Shown here piece after piece: positions 21,559 to 30,723 of a stretch of DNA of 64,000 nt. Both the position numbers and the translations under genes were made by a program. The notes below the pieces were generated by a model. That model ran no database searches and was not told the origin of the DNA. It saw nothing but the letters and a program-made list of their open reading frames with translations. Each line of letters begins with the position of its first letter. Positions within the stretch are counted from its first letter, which is position 1. Source of the stretch: Mycolicibacterium rufum. Its GTDB lineage: Bacteria > Actinomycetota > Actinomycetes > Mycobacteriales > Mycobacteriaceae. Location: positions 4,898,001-4,962,000 of the forward strand of contig NZ_CP092427.2 in NCBI RefSeq assembly GCF_022374875.2. The letters run 5' to 3'.

Positions 21559-24144
21559 TCAGGCGATGTCGAACTCGCGGGCCCGCAGCGACCGCTCCAC
21601 ACCCGCGCGACCTTCGAGCACCAGCCGACGGAGCGCCGGCGGCACCTCCGGATCGGACAGGAACCGGTCGGCGGCCTCGAGCGCGTCGGCGCTGATGTCC
21701 CACGTCGGGTACAGCCCGACCACCACGGTCTGGGCGACCTCGCTGGACCGCCGCTCCCACACCCCGGAGATGGCCGCGAAGTAGCGGTCGCGGAACGGTG
21801 CGAGCAACTCGCCCTGGCCGGGTTGCGCGAACCCGCCGATGATCGCCCGCGCGGTGATGTTGGCCAGTGTGTCGTCCTCGACCACCTGCTGCCACGCCGA
21901 CTCCTTCACCGCCGGCTGCGGGCGCGCCGCCGCGGCGGCGGCCGCGTGCCGTCGACCGGCCGCGGTCGGGTCGTTCTGCGCCTCGGCGTCGATGAGGGGC
22001 GTCTCCGGGCCGTCGGCGTCGAGCACGCCGGCGCGTGCGAGCGCGGTCACCACTCGCCAGCGCAGGTCGGTGTCGACCACCAAGCCCTCGAGGTTGACTG
22101 CGGCGGGCTCGTTGTCCAGCAGCGTCGACAGCACCGCGACATGGTTCGGGGAGAGCACCGACGTGCACAACGCGTTGACGAACGCCAGCTGGTGGTCCGA
22201 TCCGGGCGCCGACTCGCGGGCCAGGTCGAGCAGTTTGTCCCCGAATGCGGGCCAGCCGTTCTCGGTGGCCCACTGCGGATCGGCGTAGGACCCCAGCGCG
22301 GTCTGCGCCTGCAGCAGAAGGCGTTGCGCCACACCGACTTCGGACTCCGCGTGCAGGCCGCTCATGACCAGCGCGACGAAGTCGCGCGCACGCAGCTCCG
22401 CGTCGCGGGTCATCTCCCACGCCGCCGACCACGCCAGCGTGCGGGGGAGCGGTTCGGCGATGTCGGCGATCCGCGCGAGCACCGTCTGCAGGGACTCCGG
22501 GTCCAGCCGCAGCGAGCAGTAGGTGAAGTCGTCGTCGTTGACCAGGATCAGCTTGCCGCGCTTCACCCCGCGCAGCCCGGGCACCTCCGTCGTCGTGCCC
22601 TCCACGTCGAGCTCCTCGCGGTGCACCCGCACCAACTTGCCCGACGCGTCGTCGTCGTAGATGCCGACGGCGAGCCGGTGCACCCGGGTCTCCCCGTCGC
22701 CGGGCTTGGCGCCGCCCTGCTCGATCGCGAACCGGGTGAACGCGCCGGTGTCGTCGACGTCGAAGTCGGGCCGCAGCGTGTTCAGGCCGGTGGTCTTCAG
22801 CCACTGCCTGCCCCAGCCCGACAGGTCGCGGCCCGATGACTTCTCCAGCGCGCCAAGCAGATCGCCGAATGTGGCGTTGCCGAACGCGTGGTCGCGGAAG
22901 TAGTCCCGCAGGCCGGCGAGGAACGCGTCGAGGCCGACGTAGGCCACCAGCTGCTTGAGCACGCTGGCGCCCTTGGCGTAGGTGATGCCGTCGAAGTTCA
23001 CCTCGACGGCGTGCAGATCGGGGATGTCGGCGGCCACCGGGTGGGTGGAGGGTAACTGGTCCTGCCGGTATGCCCACGACTTCTCGACGTTGGCGAACGT
23101 CGTCCAGGCCTGGGTGTACTCGGTGGCCTCGGCCTGGCACAGCACCGACGCGAACGTCGCGAACGACTCGTTGAGCCAGAGGTCGTCCCACCACTGCATC
23201 GTGACCAGGTCGCCGAACCACATGTGCGCCATCTCGTGCAGCACGGTCTCGGCCCGGCGCTCGTAGGAGTAGCGGGTCACCTTGGACCGGAACACGTAGT
23301 CCTCGAGGAACGTCACCGCGCCCGCGTTCTCCATGGCGCCGGCGTTGAACTCCGGGACGAACAGCTGGTCGTACTTGCCGAACGCGTAGGGGGTGCCGAA
23401 GTTGTTGTGGTAGAAGCCGAATCCCTGCTTGGTCTCGGTGAACAGCCGCTCGGAGTCCATGTACTCCTCCAGCGACTTCCGGCAGAAGATGCCCAGCGGG
23501 ATGTCGCCGTGATCGTCGGAGTACACGTCGTCCCAGCGGGCGTACGGTCCCGCGATCAGCGCGACCAGGTAGGTGCTCATCCGCGGGGTGGCCCTGAACG
23601 TGTGCTGCTTGGCCTTTCCGTCCCAGGTGACGTCGGCCGTCGCGCCGTTGGAGATCACCTCCCAGTGCCCGGGTGCGGTGACGGTGATGTCGAAGGCGGC
23701 CTTGAGGTCGGGCTGGTCGAAGCAGGCGAACATCCGCTTGGCGTCGGCGGTCTCGAACTGCGAGTAGAGGTAGACCTCGTCGTCGACCGGGTCGACGAAG
23801 CGGTGCAGTCCCTCACCGGTGTTCGAGTAGCGGCAGTCGGCGTCCACGACCACCACGTTGTGCTCGGCCAGCCCGGTCAGCGGGATGCCGGTGGACTCGT
23901 CATAGCCCGACACGTCGATGTCGGCGCCGTTGAGCGTCGCGCTGCGGATCGTGTCGGCGGCCAGATCGAGATAGGTGTCGGCGCCGGCGAGCGCGTCGAA
24001 CTCGACGGTCGTCAGGGACCGGAACGTCTTCTCGCTCGGCGCACCGTCGCCATCGGTCAGATCGAGGGCGACGCGGTAGCTGTCGACGGTGATCAGGGCG
24101 GCGCGTTCGGCGGCTTGGTCGCGCGTCAGATTAGGAAGGGCCAC
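21559..24144 (-). CDS. pepN: Aminopeptidase N (M1 family)
   Basis: The 861-residue cytosolic metallopeptidase removes N-terminal residues from peptides. It shows the M1 exopeptidase motif GAMENAG and the zinc motif HEMAHMWFGDL (H-E-x2-H, with the distal Glu about 19 residues on in the WLNESFATF stretch). The ERAP1-like C-terminal helical domain occupies the last 300 residues. I start at GTG 24144, giving MALPNLTRDQ, the usual mycobacterial N-terminus and the 861-residue length remembered for Rv2467; an ATG 7 codons upstream is less likely. It may take peptides made by the ClpP1P2 protease encoded in this window. Divergent from the Rv2466c-type gene. Confidence 0.95.
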   Translation of the reverse strand: MALPNLTRDQAAERAALITVDSYRVALDLTDGDGAPSEKTFRSLTTVEFDALAGADTYLDLAADTIRSATLNGADIDVSGYDESTGIPLTGLAEHNVVVVDADCRYSNTGEGLHRFVDPVDDEVYLYSQFETADAKRMFACFDQPDLKAAFDITVTAPGHWEVISNGATADVTWDGKAKQHTFRATPRMSTYLVALIAGPYARWDDVYSDDHGDIPLGIFCRKSLEEYMDSERLFTETKQGFGFYHNNFGTPYAFGKYDQLFVPEFNAGAMENAGAVTFLEDYVFRSKVTRYSYERRAETVLHEMAHMWFGDLVTMQWWDDLWLNESFATFASVLCQAEATEYTQAWTTFANVEKSWAYRQDQLPSTHPVAADIPDLHAVEVNFDGITYAKGASVLKQLVAYVGLDAFLAGLRDYFRDHAFGNATFGDLLGALEKSSGRDLSGWGRQWLKTTGLNTLRPDFDVDDTGAFTRFAIEQGGAKPGDGETRVHRLAVGIYDDDASGKLVRVHREELDVEGTTTEVPGLRGVKRGKLILVNDDDFTYCSLRLDPESLQTVLARIADIAEPLPRTLAWSAAWEMTRDAELRARDFVALVMSGLHAESEVGVAQRLLLQAQTALGSYADPQWATENGWPAFGDKLLDLARESAPGSDHQLAFVNALCTSVLSPNHVAVLSTLLDNEPAAVNLEGLVVDTDLRWRVVTALARAGVLDADGPETPLIDAEAQNDPTAAGRRHAAAAAAARPQPAVKESAWQQVVEDDTLANITARAIIGGFAQPGQGELLAPFRDRYFAAISGVWERRSSEVAQTVVVGLYPTWDISADALEAADRFLSDPEVPPALRRLVLEGRAGVERSLRAREFDIA

Positions 24145-24237
24145 GCCCGTCAACATTAGTCTCAACCCGGGAAGACAGGACGGGCGTCACGGGTTGAGCC
24201 GTATGGACGTCTGCCACCGACTCGACAAGGAGATCCC

Positions 24238-24846
24238 ATGACCGAGAAGTCCCGCGCCGATTTCTGGTTCGACCCGCTGTGCCCGTGGTGCTGGATCACC
24301 TCGCGCTGGATCCTCGAGGTGGAGAAGGTCCGCGACATCGAGGTCACTTTCCACGTGATGAGCCTCGCGGTGCTCAACGAGGGCAGGGATCTGCCCGAGG
24401 AGTACCTGGAGATGATGAAGAAGGCGTGGGGCCCGGTGCGGGTCGCCATCGCCGCGGAGCAGGCCAAGGGCCCCGAGGTTCTCGCCCCGCTGTACACGGC
24501 GATGGGCACGCGCATCCACAACCAGGACAACAAGGACTTCACCGCGGTCATCGCGGAGTCGCTCGCCGAGGCCGGTCTGCCCGCTGAGCTGGCCGACGCC
24601 GCCGAGTCCGACGCGTACGACGAGGCGCTGCGGAAGAGCCACCACGCCGGGATGGACGCCGTCGGCGACGACGTCGGCACCCCGACCATCCATGTCAACG
24701 GCGTGGCGTTCTTCGGCCCCGTGCTGTCGAAGATCCCGCGCGGCGAAGAGGCCGGCAAGCTGTGGGACGCCTCGGTGATCTTCGCGTCCTACCCGCACTT
24801 CTGGGAACTCAAGCGGTCCCGCACCGAAGCGCCGACGTTCGACTGA
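24238..24846 (+). CDS. Mycothiol-dependent DsbA-like oxidoreductase / nitroreductase (Rv2466c type)
   Basis: The 202-residue thioredoxin-fold protein has the active site CPWC at residues 15-18 in DPLCPWCW, and a cis-Pro loop GTPTIHVNG near 146-154, as in DsbA family members. It has no signal peptide, so it works in the cytosol. The M. tuberculosis homologue is a mycothiol-dependent reductase induced by oxidative stress through SigH, and it activates certain nitro-compounds; this is family knowledge. AGGAG precedes the ATG. I see no clear SigH promoter (GGAA-GTT) that I would assert. Divergent from pepN, followed by the nucleobase operon. Confidence 0.9.
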   Translation: MTEKSRADFWFDPLCPWCWITSRWILEVEKVRDIEVTFHVMSLAVLNEGRDLPEEYLEMMKKAWGPVRVAIAAEQAKGPEVLAPLYTAMGTRIHNQDNKDFTAVIAESLAEAGLPAELADAAESDAYDEALRKSHHAGMDAVGDDVGTPTIHVNGVAFFGPVLSKIPRGEEAGKLWDASVIFASYPHFWELKRSRTEAPTFD

Positions 24847-24911
24847 GCCCGTTTGTTTCCGGGGGGTTTCGTCCGGTTGCGCGGTGACCGGCGTGCCCCC
24901 ACCGTAGATCG

Positions 24912-26303
24912 GTGACAGTCACCGAACGCAGCACCGACGGCACCTACCGGGACCGCGTCGTCGCCGTCGAACCCGGCGGCAACGAGTACATCGCCGAGGC
25001 GGACCGGCACGGCAGGCCCAGCCAGCTGTTCTGGACGTGGACCTCGCCCAACCTGGAGTTCGCGACGATCTTCGTCGGGATGCTCGCGGTGCTCGCGTTC
25101 GGGATGACGTTCTGGCAGGCCGTCGCCGGCGTGGTGATCGGCACCGGGCTGGGCGCGATCGCCCACTACGTGCTGTCGGCGCGCGGCCCGCTGCACGGTG
25201 TGCCGCAGATGGTGTTGGCGCGCTTGGCGTTCGGGTTCAAGGGAAACGCGGTGCCCGCCGTGCTGATGTCGGTCACGGCCGGCGTGGGCTGGTTCGCCAC
25301 CAACAGCGTCAGCGGCGCGTTCGCGCTGTCGACACTGTTCGGCTTCGGGCCGCTCGCGGGTCTGGTGATCATCGTCGCGGCGCAGACGGTGCTCGCGTTC
25401 TTCGGCCACAATTTGGTGCAGGCGTTCGAGAAGTACTCGTTCCCGGTCCTCGCCGTGATCTTCCTCGCGGCGTCGGTGGCGATCTTCGCCCACGCCGACC
25501 TCGGCAACACCGCCCCGTCGGCGGGCGGCGTCGGTGGACTCGGCGGGTTCCTGCTCACGGTCGGCACGTCGTTCGGCTACGCCGCGGGCTGGACCCCGTA
25601 CGCCGCTGACTTCACCCGCTACTTGCCGGCGACCGTCTCGCCCGCGCGGACCGGATTCTTCGCTGCCGCAGGGCTGTTCACCGCGTGCGTCGTGCTGGAG
25701 GTGGTCGGTGCGGCATCGGTGACGACGGGTGAGGCCTCGCTCGCCGACCCGACGGGATCGTTCACCGCCGAACTGGCGTCGCCGCTGGCCAAGGCGACGC
25801 TGCTGGCCATCGCGGTCGGCGCGATCGCCGCCAACGCGATCAACGTCTACTCCGGGGCGATGGCGTTCGTGACGATCGGGGTCAAGCTGCCCGCGCACGT
25901 CGCCCGCGCGCTGGTGACGGTCTTCTTCGGCATCGCCGGATTCCTGGTCGCCTGGTGGGCCCTGCCCGACGCCGCGCACAGCTATGAAGCCTTCCTGCTG
26001 ATCATCGCCTACTGGGTCGGTCCCTGGCTCGGGGTGATGTTCGTCGATCAGTACCTGCGTCGCGGCCGGCCCGTCGCGCATCTGCTCTACGACCGCTCGT
26101 ATGCGAACTGGGGTGGGTTGGCCGCGTTCGCGATCGGGTTGGTGGTGTCGGTGCTGCTGTTCGCCAACCAGGAGAAGTACGTCGGTGCGGTCGCGGCCGC
26201 CGTGCCGGCTCTCGGCGATGTCACGTTCTTCGTCGGGTTCCTGTTGGCCGGGGCCGCATACTGGGTGCTGTGCCGCCGCGCGATCCTCACACAGACCCGA
26301 TGA
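24912..26303 (+). CDS. NCS1-family nucleobase permease (cytosine/purine type)
   Basis: The 463-residue membrane protein has the length and pattern of the NCS1 symporters, with about 12 hydrophobic segments. It shows SPNLEFATIFVG in the first helix, a GPLHGVPQMVLARLAFGFKGN motif after helix 2, and a conserved substrate-site stretch GWFATNSVSG. It should import a nucleobase with H+ or Na+. It starts at GTG 24912 and its stop overlaps the ATG of a cytosine deaminase (ATGA), which makes cytosine the most likely substrate. First gene of a three-gene operon with the deaminase and an iron oxygenase. Confidence 0.88.
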   Translation: MTVTERSTDGTYRDRVVAVEPGGNEYIAEADRHGRPSQLFWTWTSPNLEFATIFVGMLAVLAFGMTFWQAVAGVVIGTGLGAIAHYVLSARGPLHGVPQMVLARLAFGFKGNAVPAVLMSVTAGVGWFATNSVSGAFALSTLFGFGPLAGLVIIVAAQTVLAFFGHNLVQAFEKYSFPVLAVIFLAASVAIFAHADLGNTAPSAGGVGGLGGFLLTVGTSFGYAAGWTPYAADFTRYLPATVSPARTGFFAAAGLFTACVVLEVVGAASVTTGEASLADPTGSFTAELASPLAKATLLAIAVGAIAANAINVYSGAMAFVTIGVKLPAHVARALVTVFFGIAGFLVAWWALPDAAHSYEAFLLIIAYWVGPWLGVMFVDQYLRRGRPVAHLLYDRSYANWGGLAAFAIGLVVSVLLFANQEKYVGAVAAAVPALGDVTFFVGFLLAGAAYWVLCRRAILTQTR

Positions 26304-26743
26304 CCTCAGCGCAGTCCATGCTCGACGTCGCCGTCGAGGAGGCCCGACAAGGGTTGGCAGAAGGCGGTATTCCGATCGGTGCAGCACTGTTCTCGACGGA
26401 CGGCACACTGCTGGGGCGTGGACACAACCAGCGCGTGCAGCGCGACGACCCGTCGCTGCACGCCGAGACCGACGCATTCCGCAACGCGGGCCGCCAGCGC
26501 GGCTACCGGTCGACGGTCATGGTGACCACGCTGTCGCCGTGCTGGTACTGCAGCGGGCTGGTGCGTCAGTTCAACATCGGCGCGCTGGTGATCGGGGAGA
26601 GCACGACGTTCACCGGCGGGCACGACTGGCTGGCCGAACTCGGCGTCAAGGTCACCGTGCTCGACGACGAACGCTGCGTGACCATGATGACCGACTTCAT
26701 CGCCGCGCATCCGGAGCTGTGGGCGGAGGACATCGGCGAATGA
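26300..26743 (+). CDS. Cytosine deaminase, yeast (Fcy1) type
   Basis: The 147-residue protein is a zinc deaminase of the CDA/tRNA-deaminase fold: HAE at 54-56 (zinc His and proton-shuttle Glu) and PCWYC at 80-84. As I remember the yeast Fcy1 sequence, the resemblance is close end to end, including EGGIPIGAAL near 21-30 and the tail DDERC...W.EDIGE. It should turn cytosine into uracil and ammonia. Most bacteria use the unrelated amidohydrolase CodA. The ATG at 26300 is chosen because it overlaps the permease stop and matches the family N-terminus. Its own stop overlaps the oxygenase ATG (ATGA). Confidence 0.88.
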   Translation: MTSAQSMLDVAVEEARQGLAEGGIPIGAALFSTDGTLLGRGHNQRVQRDDPSLHAETDAFRNAGRQRGYRSTVMVTTLSPCWYCSGLVRQFNIGALVIGESTTFTGGHDWLAELGVKVTVLDDERCVTMMTDFIAAHPELWAEDIGE

Positions 26744-27699
26744 GTGTCATTGCCAGCATTGATCTTTCGCGGTGGCGCCGCGGCGGGGCCGCCGCCGACA
26801 CCGTCGCGGCCGACGTGGACGCCGGTCTGCAGCGCGCCGGGTTCATCCTGGTGACCGGACACGGCGTCGATCCGGCGCTGGCGCGTGACGTGCGGGCCGC
26901 CGCGCGGGAATTCTTCGCGCTGCCCACGCCGATCAAGGAGCGCTACGCGGTGCCGGTCGGCGGCCACGGCTGGATCGGGCCCGGCGCCGAGGCCAACGGG
27001 TACGCCGAGGGCACCGAGACACCGCCCGACCTGAAGGAGAGCTTCAGCCTGGGCGCCGAAACCGCCACCGGCGACCCCGACGTCGACCGGATCTGGTTCG
27101 CGCCCAACGTGTGGCCTGCCGAGACGCCCGCGCTACGGCAGTTGGTCGACCGGTACACCGCGCAGATGCGTCGCGTCGCCGACGACCTGCTGGCCCTGTT
27201 CGCCCATGCCCTTCAGCTGCCTGCCAACCCGTTCGCCGCGCTGGCGAGCACGCCGACGTGGACGATGAACATCAATCACTATCCGCCGGTCAGCGTCGTC
27301 GGCGAGCCGGAGCCGGGTCAGTTCCGCATCGGCCCGCACACCGACTTCGGCACGGTGACGATCCTGGACCGCGAACCCGGCGCCGGTGGCTTGCAGGTGT
27401 ATTCCGAGGCGGCCGGCTGGGAGGACGCCCCCTACGACCCGGACGCGCTGACGGTCAACATCGGCGATCTGCTGGGGTACTGGAGCGGCAGGCGCTGGCC
27501 GTCGGGCCGGCATCGGGTGTTGCCGCCGCAACCGCATGCCCCCGAGGAGGACCTGGTCTCGCTCATCTACTTCTACGAGGCCAACCATGACGCGGTGGTG
27601 ACGCCGCTGCCACCGCCGGTCGGCAGGGTGGCCGGGCTGACGCCGGTGACGTGCGCGGCGTTCATCAAGGAACGCCTGGACGCGATCACGGTCGGCTGA
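26740..27699 (+). CDS. Non-haem Fe(II) dioxygenase, isopenicillin N synthase-like family
   Basis: The 319-residue protein starts at ATG 26740 overlapping the deaminase stop. It has the DIOX_N region (GFILVTGHGVD, then FFALPTPIKERY) and a 2OG-Fe(II) core with HTDFG (iron His and Asp) and the distal His in SGRHRVLPP. The Arg of the usual RxS motif, which holds the 2-oxoglutarate carboxylate, reads Leu here (EEDLVSLIYF). So the cosubstrate may bind differently or not be 2-oxoglutarate. Placed after a nucleobase permease and cytosine deaminase, it may oxidise a pyrimidine, as fungal thymine 7-hydroxylase does; this is inference. Confidence 0.85.
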   Translation: MSVIASIDLSRWRRGGAAADTVAADVDAGLQRAGFILVTGHGVDPALARDVRAAAREFFALPTPIKERYAVPVGGHGWIGPGAEANGYAEGTETPPDLKESFSLGAETATGDPDVDRIWFAPNVWPAETPALRQLVDRYTAQMRRVADDLLALFAHALQLPANPFAALASTPTWTMNINHYPPVSVVGEPEPGQFRIGPHTDFGTVTILDREPGAGGLQVYSEAAGWEDAPYDPDALTVNIGDLLGYWSGRRWPSGRHRVLPPQPHAPEEDLVSLIYFYEANHDAVVTPLPPPVGRVAGLTPVTCAAFIKERLDAITVG

Positions 27700-27714
27700 G
27701 CTACCGTATCGGCC

Positions 27715-28188
27715 ATGCGCGTCTACCTCGGGGCCGACCACGCCGGATACGAGCTCAAGCAGGCCGTCATCGAGCATCTGACGGCAGCGGGACACGAGCC
27801 CGTCGACTGCGGGGCGTTCGACTACGACGCCGAGGACGACTACCCGGCATTCTGCATCGCCGCGGCCGAGCGCACCGTGGCCGATCCGGGCAGCCTGGGC
27901 ATCGTGCTGGGCGGCTCCGGCAACGGCGAGCAGATCGCCGCCAACAAGGTGCCCGGAGCCCGGTGCGCGCTGGCGTGGAGCACCGAGACCGCCGCCCTGG
28001 CCCGCGAGCACAACAACGCGCAGCTGATCGGCATCGGCGGACGGATGCACACCACCGAGGAGGCGCTGGCGATCGTGGACGCGTTCCTGTCGACCGCGTG
28101 GTCGCAGGCTCCCCGCCACCAGCGCCGCATCGACATCCTGTCGGAGTTCGAGAAGACGCACGTCGCCCCACCGGTTCCCGGCGCCTAG
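27715..28188 (+). CDS. rpiB: Ribose-5-phosphate isomerase B
   Basis: The 157-residue enzyme interconverts ribose 5-phosphate and ribulose 5-phosphate in the pentose phosphate pathway. The phosphate-binding GADHAG at residues 6-11 and GGSGNGEQIAANK at 66-78, with Glu72 as the expected base of the mycobacterial enzyme, are in place. It has Ser in GGSGNG where the E. coli enzyme has the catalytic Cys, which is the actinobacterial form. It is 15 bases after the oxygenase and 3 bases before nei, so they may be co-transcribed. Orthologue of Rv2465c. Confidence 0.95.
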   Translation: MRVYLGADHAGYELKQAVIEHLTAAGHEPVDCGAFDYDAEDDYPAFCIAAAERTVADPGSLGIVLGGSGNGEQIAANKVPGARCALAWSTETAALAREHNNAQLIGIGGRMHTTEEALAIVDAFLSTAWSQAPRHQRRIDILSEFEKTHVAPPVPGA

Positions 28189-28191
28189 GCG

Positions 28192-28992
28192 ATGCCCGAA
28201 GGCCACACGCTGCACCGGCTGGCGCGGCAACACCAGCGGATGTTCCGGGGCCAGCGTGTCGCCGTGAGCAGCCCGCAGGGCCGATTCATCGACGGCGCCG
28301 ACGCCGTCAACGGCCACGCCTTCGAGAAGGCCACCGCCTACGGCAAGCACCTGTTCCACCACTACAGCGGCGCCCGCATCGTCCACGTCCATCTCGGCCT
28401 CTACGGCAAGTTCACCGACTTCACCGTCGACGCGGGCGTCCCCGAACCGGTCGGCCAGGTGCGCATGCGCATCATCGGCACCGAACGCGGCACCGACCTG
28501 CGCGGCCCCACCGCCTGCGAGATCGTCACCGAGGCGGAGGTCTCGGAGATCCTGGCCCGCCTGGGTCCCGACCCGTTGCGCAAGGACGCCGATCCGAGTA
28601 CGGCGTGGACGCGAATCAGCAAGTCGCGCCGCGTGATCGGGGCGCTGCTGATGGATCAGAGCGTGATCGCCGGGGTCGGCAACGTGTACCGCAACGAGCT
28701 GCTGTACCGCCACCGCATCGACCCGCACCGGCCCGGAACCCAGATGGCCCACGGCGAGTTCGGCGACGCGTGGACCGACCTGGTCGAGCTGATGCACGTC
28801 GGTGTGCGCAAAGGCCGCATCATCACCATCCGCCCCGAGGACGACCACGGCATGCCCTCCTACGGTCGGCGGCGGCCCCGCACCTACGTCTACCGCCGTG
28901 CCGGTGAGCCGTGCCGCATCTGCGACACCCCGATCAGGACCGAGGTGCTCGAAGGACGCAACCTGTTCTGGTGTCCCACCTGCCAGAGCTGA
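28192..28992 (+). CDS. nei: Fpg/Nei family DNA glycosylase/AP lyase (endonuclease VIII type)
   Basis: The 266-residue protein begins MPEGHT, so Pro2 and Glu3 supply the catalytic N-terminus; the conserved Lys is in AYGKHLFHHY (about residue 52). A helix-two-turn-helix (DQSVIAGVGNVYRNE) and a C-terminal zinc finger (CRIC...CPTC) complete the fold. It removes oxidised pyrimidines and cuts the abasic site. The place matches Rv2464c (Nei1). The unusual MPEGHT, rather than MPELPE, separates it from Fpg/MutM. Only 3 bases separate it from rpiB. Confidence 0.93.
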   Translation: MPEGHTLHRLARQHQRMFRGQRVAVSSPQGRFIDGADAVNGHAFEKATAYGKHLFHHYSGARIVHVHLGLYGKFTDFTVDAGVPEPVGQVRMRIIGTERGTDLRGPTACEIVTEAEVSEILARLGPDPLRKDADPSTAWTRISKSRRVIGALLMDQSVIAGVGNVYRNELLYRHRIDPHRPGTQMAHGEFGDAWTDLVELMHVGVRKGRIITIRPEDDHGMPSYGRRRPRTYVYRRAGEPCRICDTPIRTEVLEGRNLFWCPTCQS

Positions 28993-29034
28993 GTCCGGCG
29001 GGCGCGCCGGCACCGCAGCCGGGAGAATCGCCGG

Positions 29035-30723
29035 GTGGAACTGATCCTGGTCGTCGTCGGAGCGATCGTCGTCACCGCCGTGGCGCATCGGCGCGGACTC
29101 GAGCCCGCCCTGATCATCGTGGTGGTCGGTATCGCGGTGTCCTTCCTGCCCGGCTTCGAGGCGCCTGAACTCGACTCGCACATCTTGCTGTCGGTGGTGC
29201 TGCCGCCGCTGCTGTACTCGGCAGCGCTGGACTTCTCGTTCCCGACGTTCCTGCGCAACATCAAACCGATCCTCGGGCTCGGCGTCGGTCTGGTGGTCGT
29301 CACCGCATTCACGGTCGCGCTGGTGTCGTCGTGGCTGGTGGTGGTGCCGTTGACGTTCGGCACCGCGCTGGTGCTGGGGGCGATCGTGGCACCGCCCGAC
29401 GCGGTGACCGCCGTCGCGGTCGGCCGCAAACTGGGCCTGCCCAAACGAGTGATGTCGATCCTGACCGGCGAGAGCCTGATCAACGACGCGGCGGCGTTGG
29501 CGCTGTTCTCCGTGGCCGTCGCGCAGGTCGCGGGCAGCCACACCTTCATCGAGAACCCGGTGCTGCTGTTCGGCTACAGCGCGGTGCTGGGCCCGGTGAT
29601 CGGCGCCGCGCTGGGCTACGTGACGCTGTGGATCCGGCGGCGGCTCGCGAACCCGGCGCTGGAGACCGTGCAGGGGCTGATGGTGCCGTTCGCGGCGTTC
29701 CTGGTCGCCGAGGAGGTGCACGCCTCAGGCGTGCTGGCGGTCGTGGTCGCCGGGTTCGTCGTCGGCAGCGGGACGGTCGACGCCGGGTATCAGACCCGGC
29801 TGCAGGAACGGTACGTGTGGAACTCGGTCGACGTGCTGCTCGAGGCGTTCGTGTTCGCCTACATCGGTCTGCACCTGCGCTTCGTCCTCGAGGATCTGCG
29901 CGAAGCCCACGAATCGCTGGTCGAGGTGGCCGTGGCGTCGGCCGTCGTGCTGCTGATCGTCCTCGTCATCCGGCCTCTGTCGGTGTTCGCGATGTTCGGC
30001 AGGGGCGTGCTGTCCCGCCAGGTCGAGAAGCGGCTCAGTGTGCCGATTCCCGATCAGGGGGGCCGGGGTGCGCTCGGGACGCGCCGTCGCGCCGCCGTCC
30101 CGCCGCGATGGCGTTCCCGCATCGACCATCGCGCGCTGAGTTGGCAGGAGAACGTGGTCGTGTCCTGGACCGGCATGCGCGGCGTGGTGACGTTGGCTGC
30201 GGCCGCGGCGATTCCGGCGACCACGTCGGTGGGGGAGCCGTTCCCCGAACGGGCGACGATCCAGGCGATCGCCTTCGTGGTCAGCGTGGGAACGCTTCTG
30301 CTGCAGGGGGCGACGTTGCCGCTGCTGATCCGCCGGCTGAACCTGTCCTCCGACGACGAGCAGGCCTACACCCTGGCCGAGACCGAGAAGGCCGAGCGCG
30401 TGGTGCACGCCGCCGCCGACGAGGTGCTCGGCGCGTTCCGGGCCGATCCGCCTGCGGGACTGGACCCGCGCGTGCTCGCCGAGATCCGCGGCATCGTCGA
30501 GCGGCACTCCCACGACGCCGAGGCGATGCCCGACCCCGACGCGCACACTCCCCGCGCCGAGGTATTCGCCCAGCTCTACCGCGACGTGCTGTCGGCACAG
30601 CGGGCCGCCCTCATCGCCGAGCGCGACGACGGAACCATCGACGACGAGGCGGTACGGGCGATGCTGGAACGCCTCGATCTGCAGGAGGCCGGAGTGTCCG
30701 CCCGCCTGGAGAGCCGGTTCTAG
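29035..30723 (+). CDS. CPA1-family Na+/H+ antiporter (intact copy)
   Basis: The 562-residue protein has about 12 membrane segments in the first 430 residues with the CPA1 core: VAPPDAVTAVAVGRK, then TGESLINDAAALALF (the transport-site Asp pair) and WTGMRGVVTLAAAAAIP. A soluble, charged C-terminal domain of about 120 residues follows. It should exchange cytoplasmic Na+ or K+ for protons. Start GTG 29035. A second gene of this family at 46922-49980 is broken by an insertion element, so this is the window's only intact copy. Its stop codon overlaps the stop of the convergent gene in the tetranucleotide CTAG (30720-30723), leaving no room for a terminator between them. Confidence 0.9.
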   Translation: MELILVVVGAIVVTAVAHRRGLEPALIIVVVGIAVSFLPGFEAPELDSHILLSVVLPPLLYSAALDFSFPTFLRNIKPILGLGVGLVVVTAFTVALVSSWLVVVPLTFGTALVLGAIVAPPDAVTAVAVGRKLGLPKRVMSILTGESLINDAAALALFSVAVAQVAGSHTFIENPVLLFGYSAVLGPVIGAALGYVTLWIRRRLANPALETVQGLMVPFAAFLVAEEVHASGVLAVVVAGFVVGSGTVDAGYQTRLQERYVWNSVDVLLEAFVFAYIGLHLRFVLEDLREAHESLVEVAVASAVVLLIVLVIRPLSVFAMFGRGVLSRQVEKRLSVPIPDQGGRGALGTRRRAAVPPRWRSRIDHRALSWQENVVVSWTGMRGVVTLAAAAAIPATTSVGEPFPERATIQAIAFVVSVGTLLLQGATLPLLIRRLNLSSDDEQAYTLAETEKAERVVHAAADEVLGAFRADPPAGLDPRVLAEIRGIVERHSHDAEAMPDPDAHTPRAEVFAQLYRDVLSAQRAALIAERDDGTIDDEAVRAMLERLDLQEAGVSARLESRF

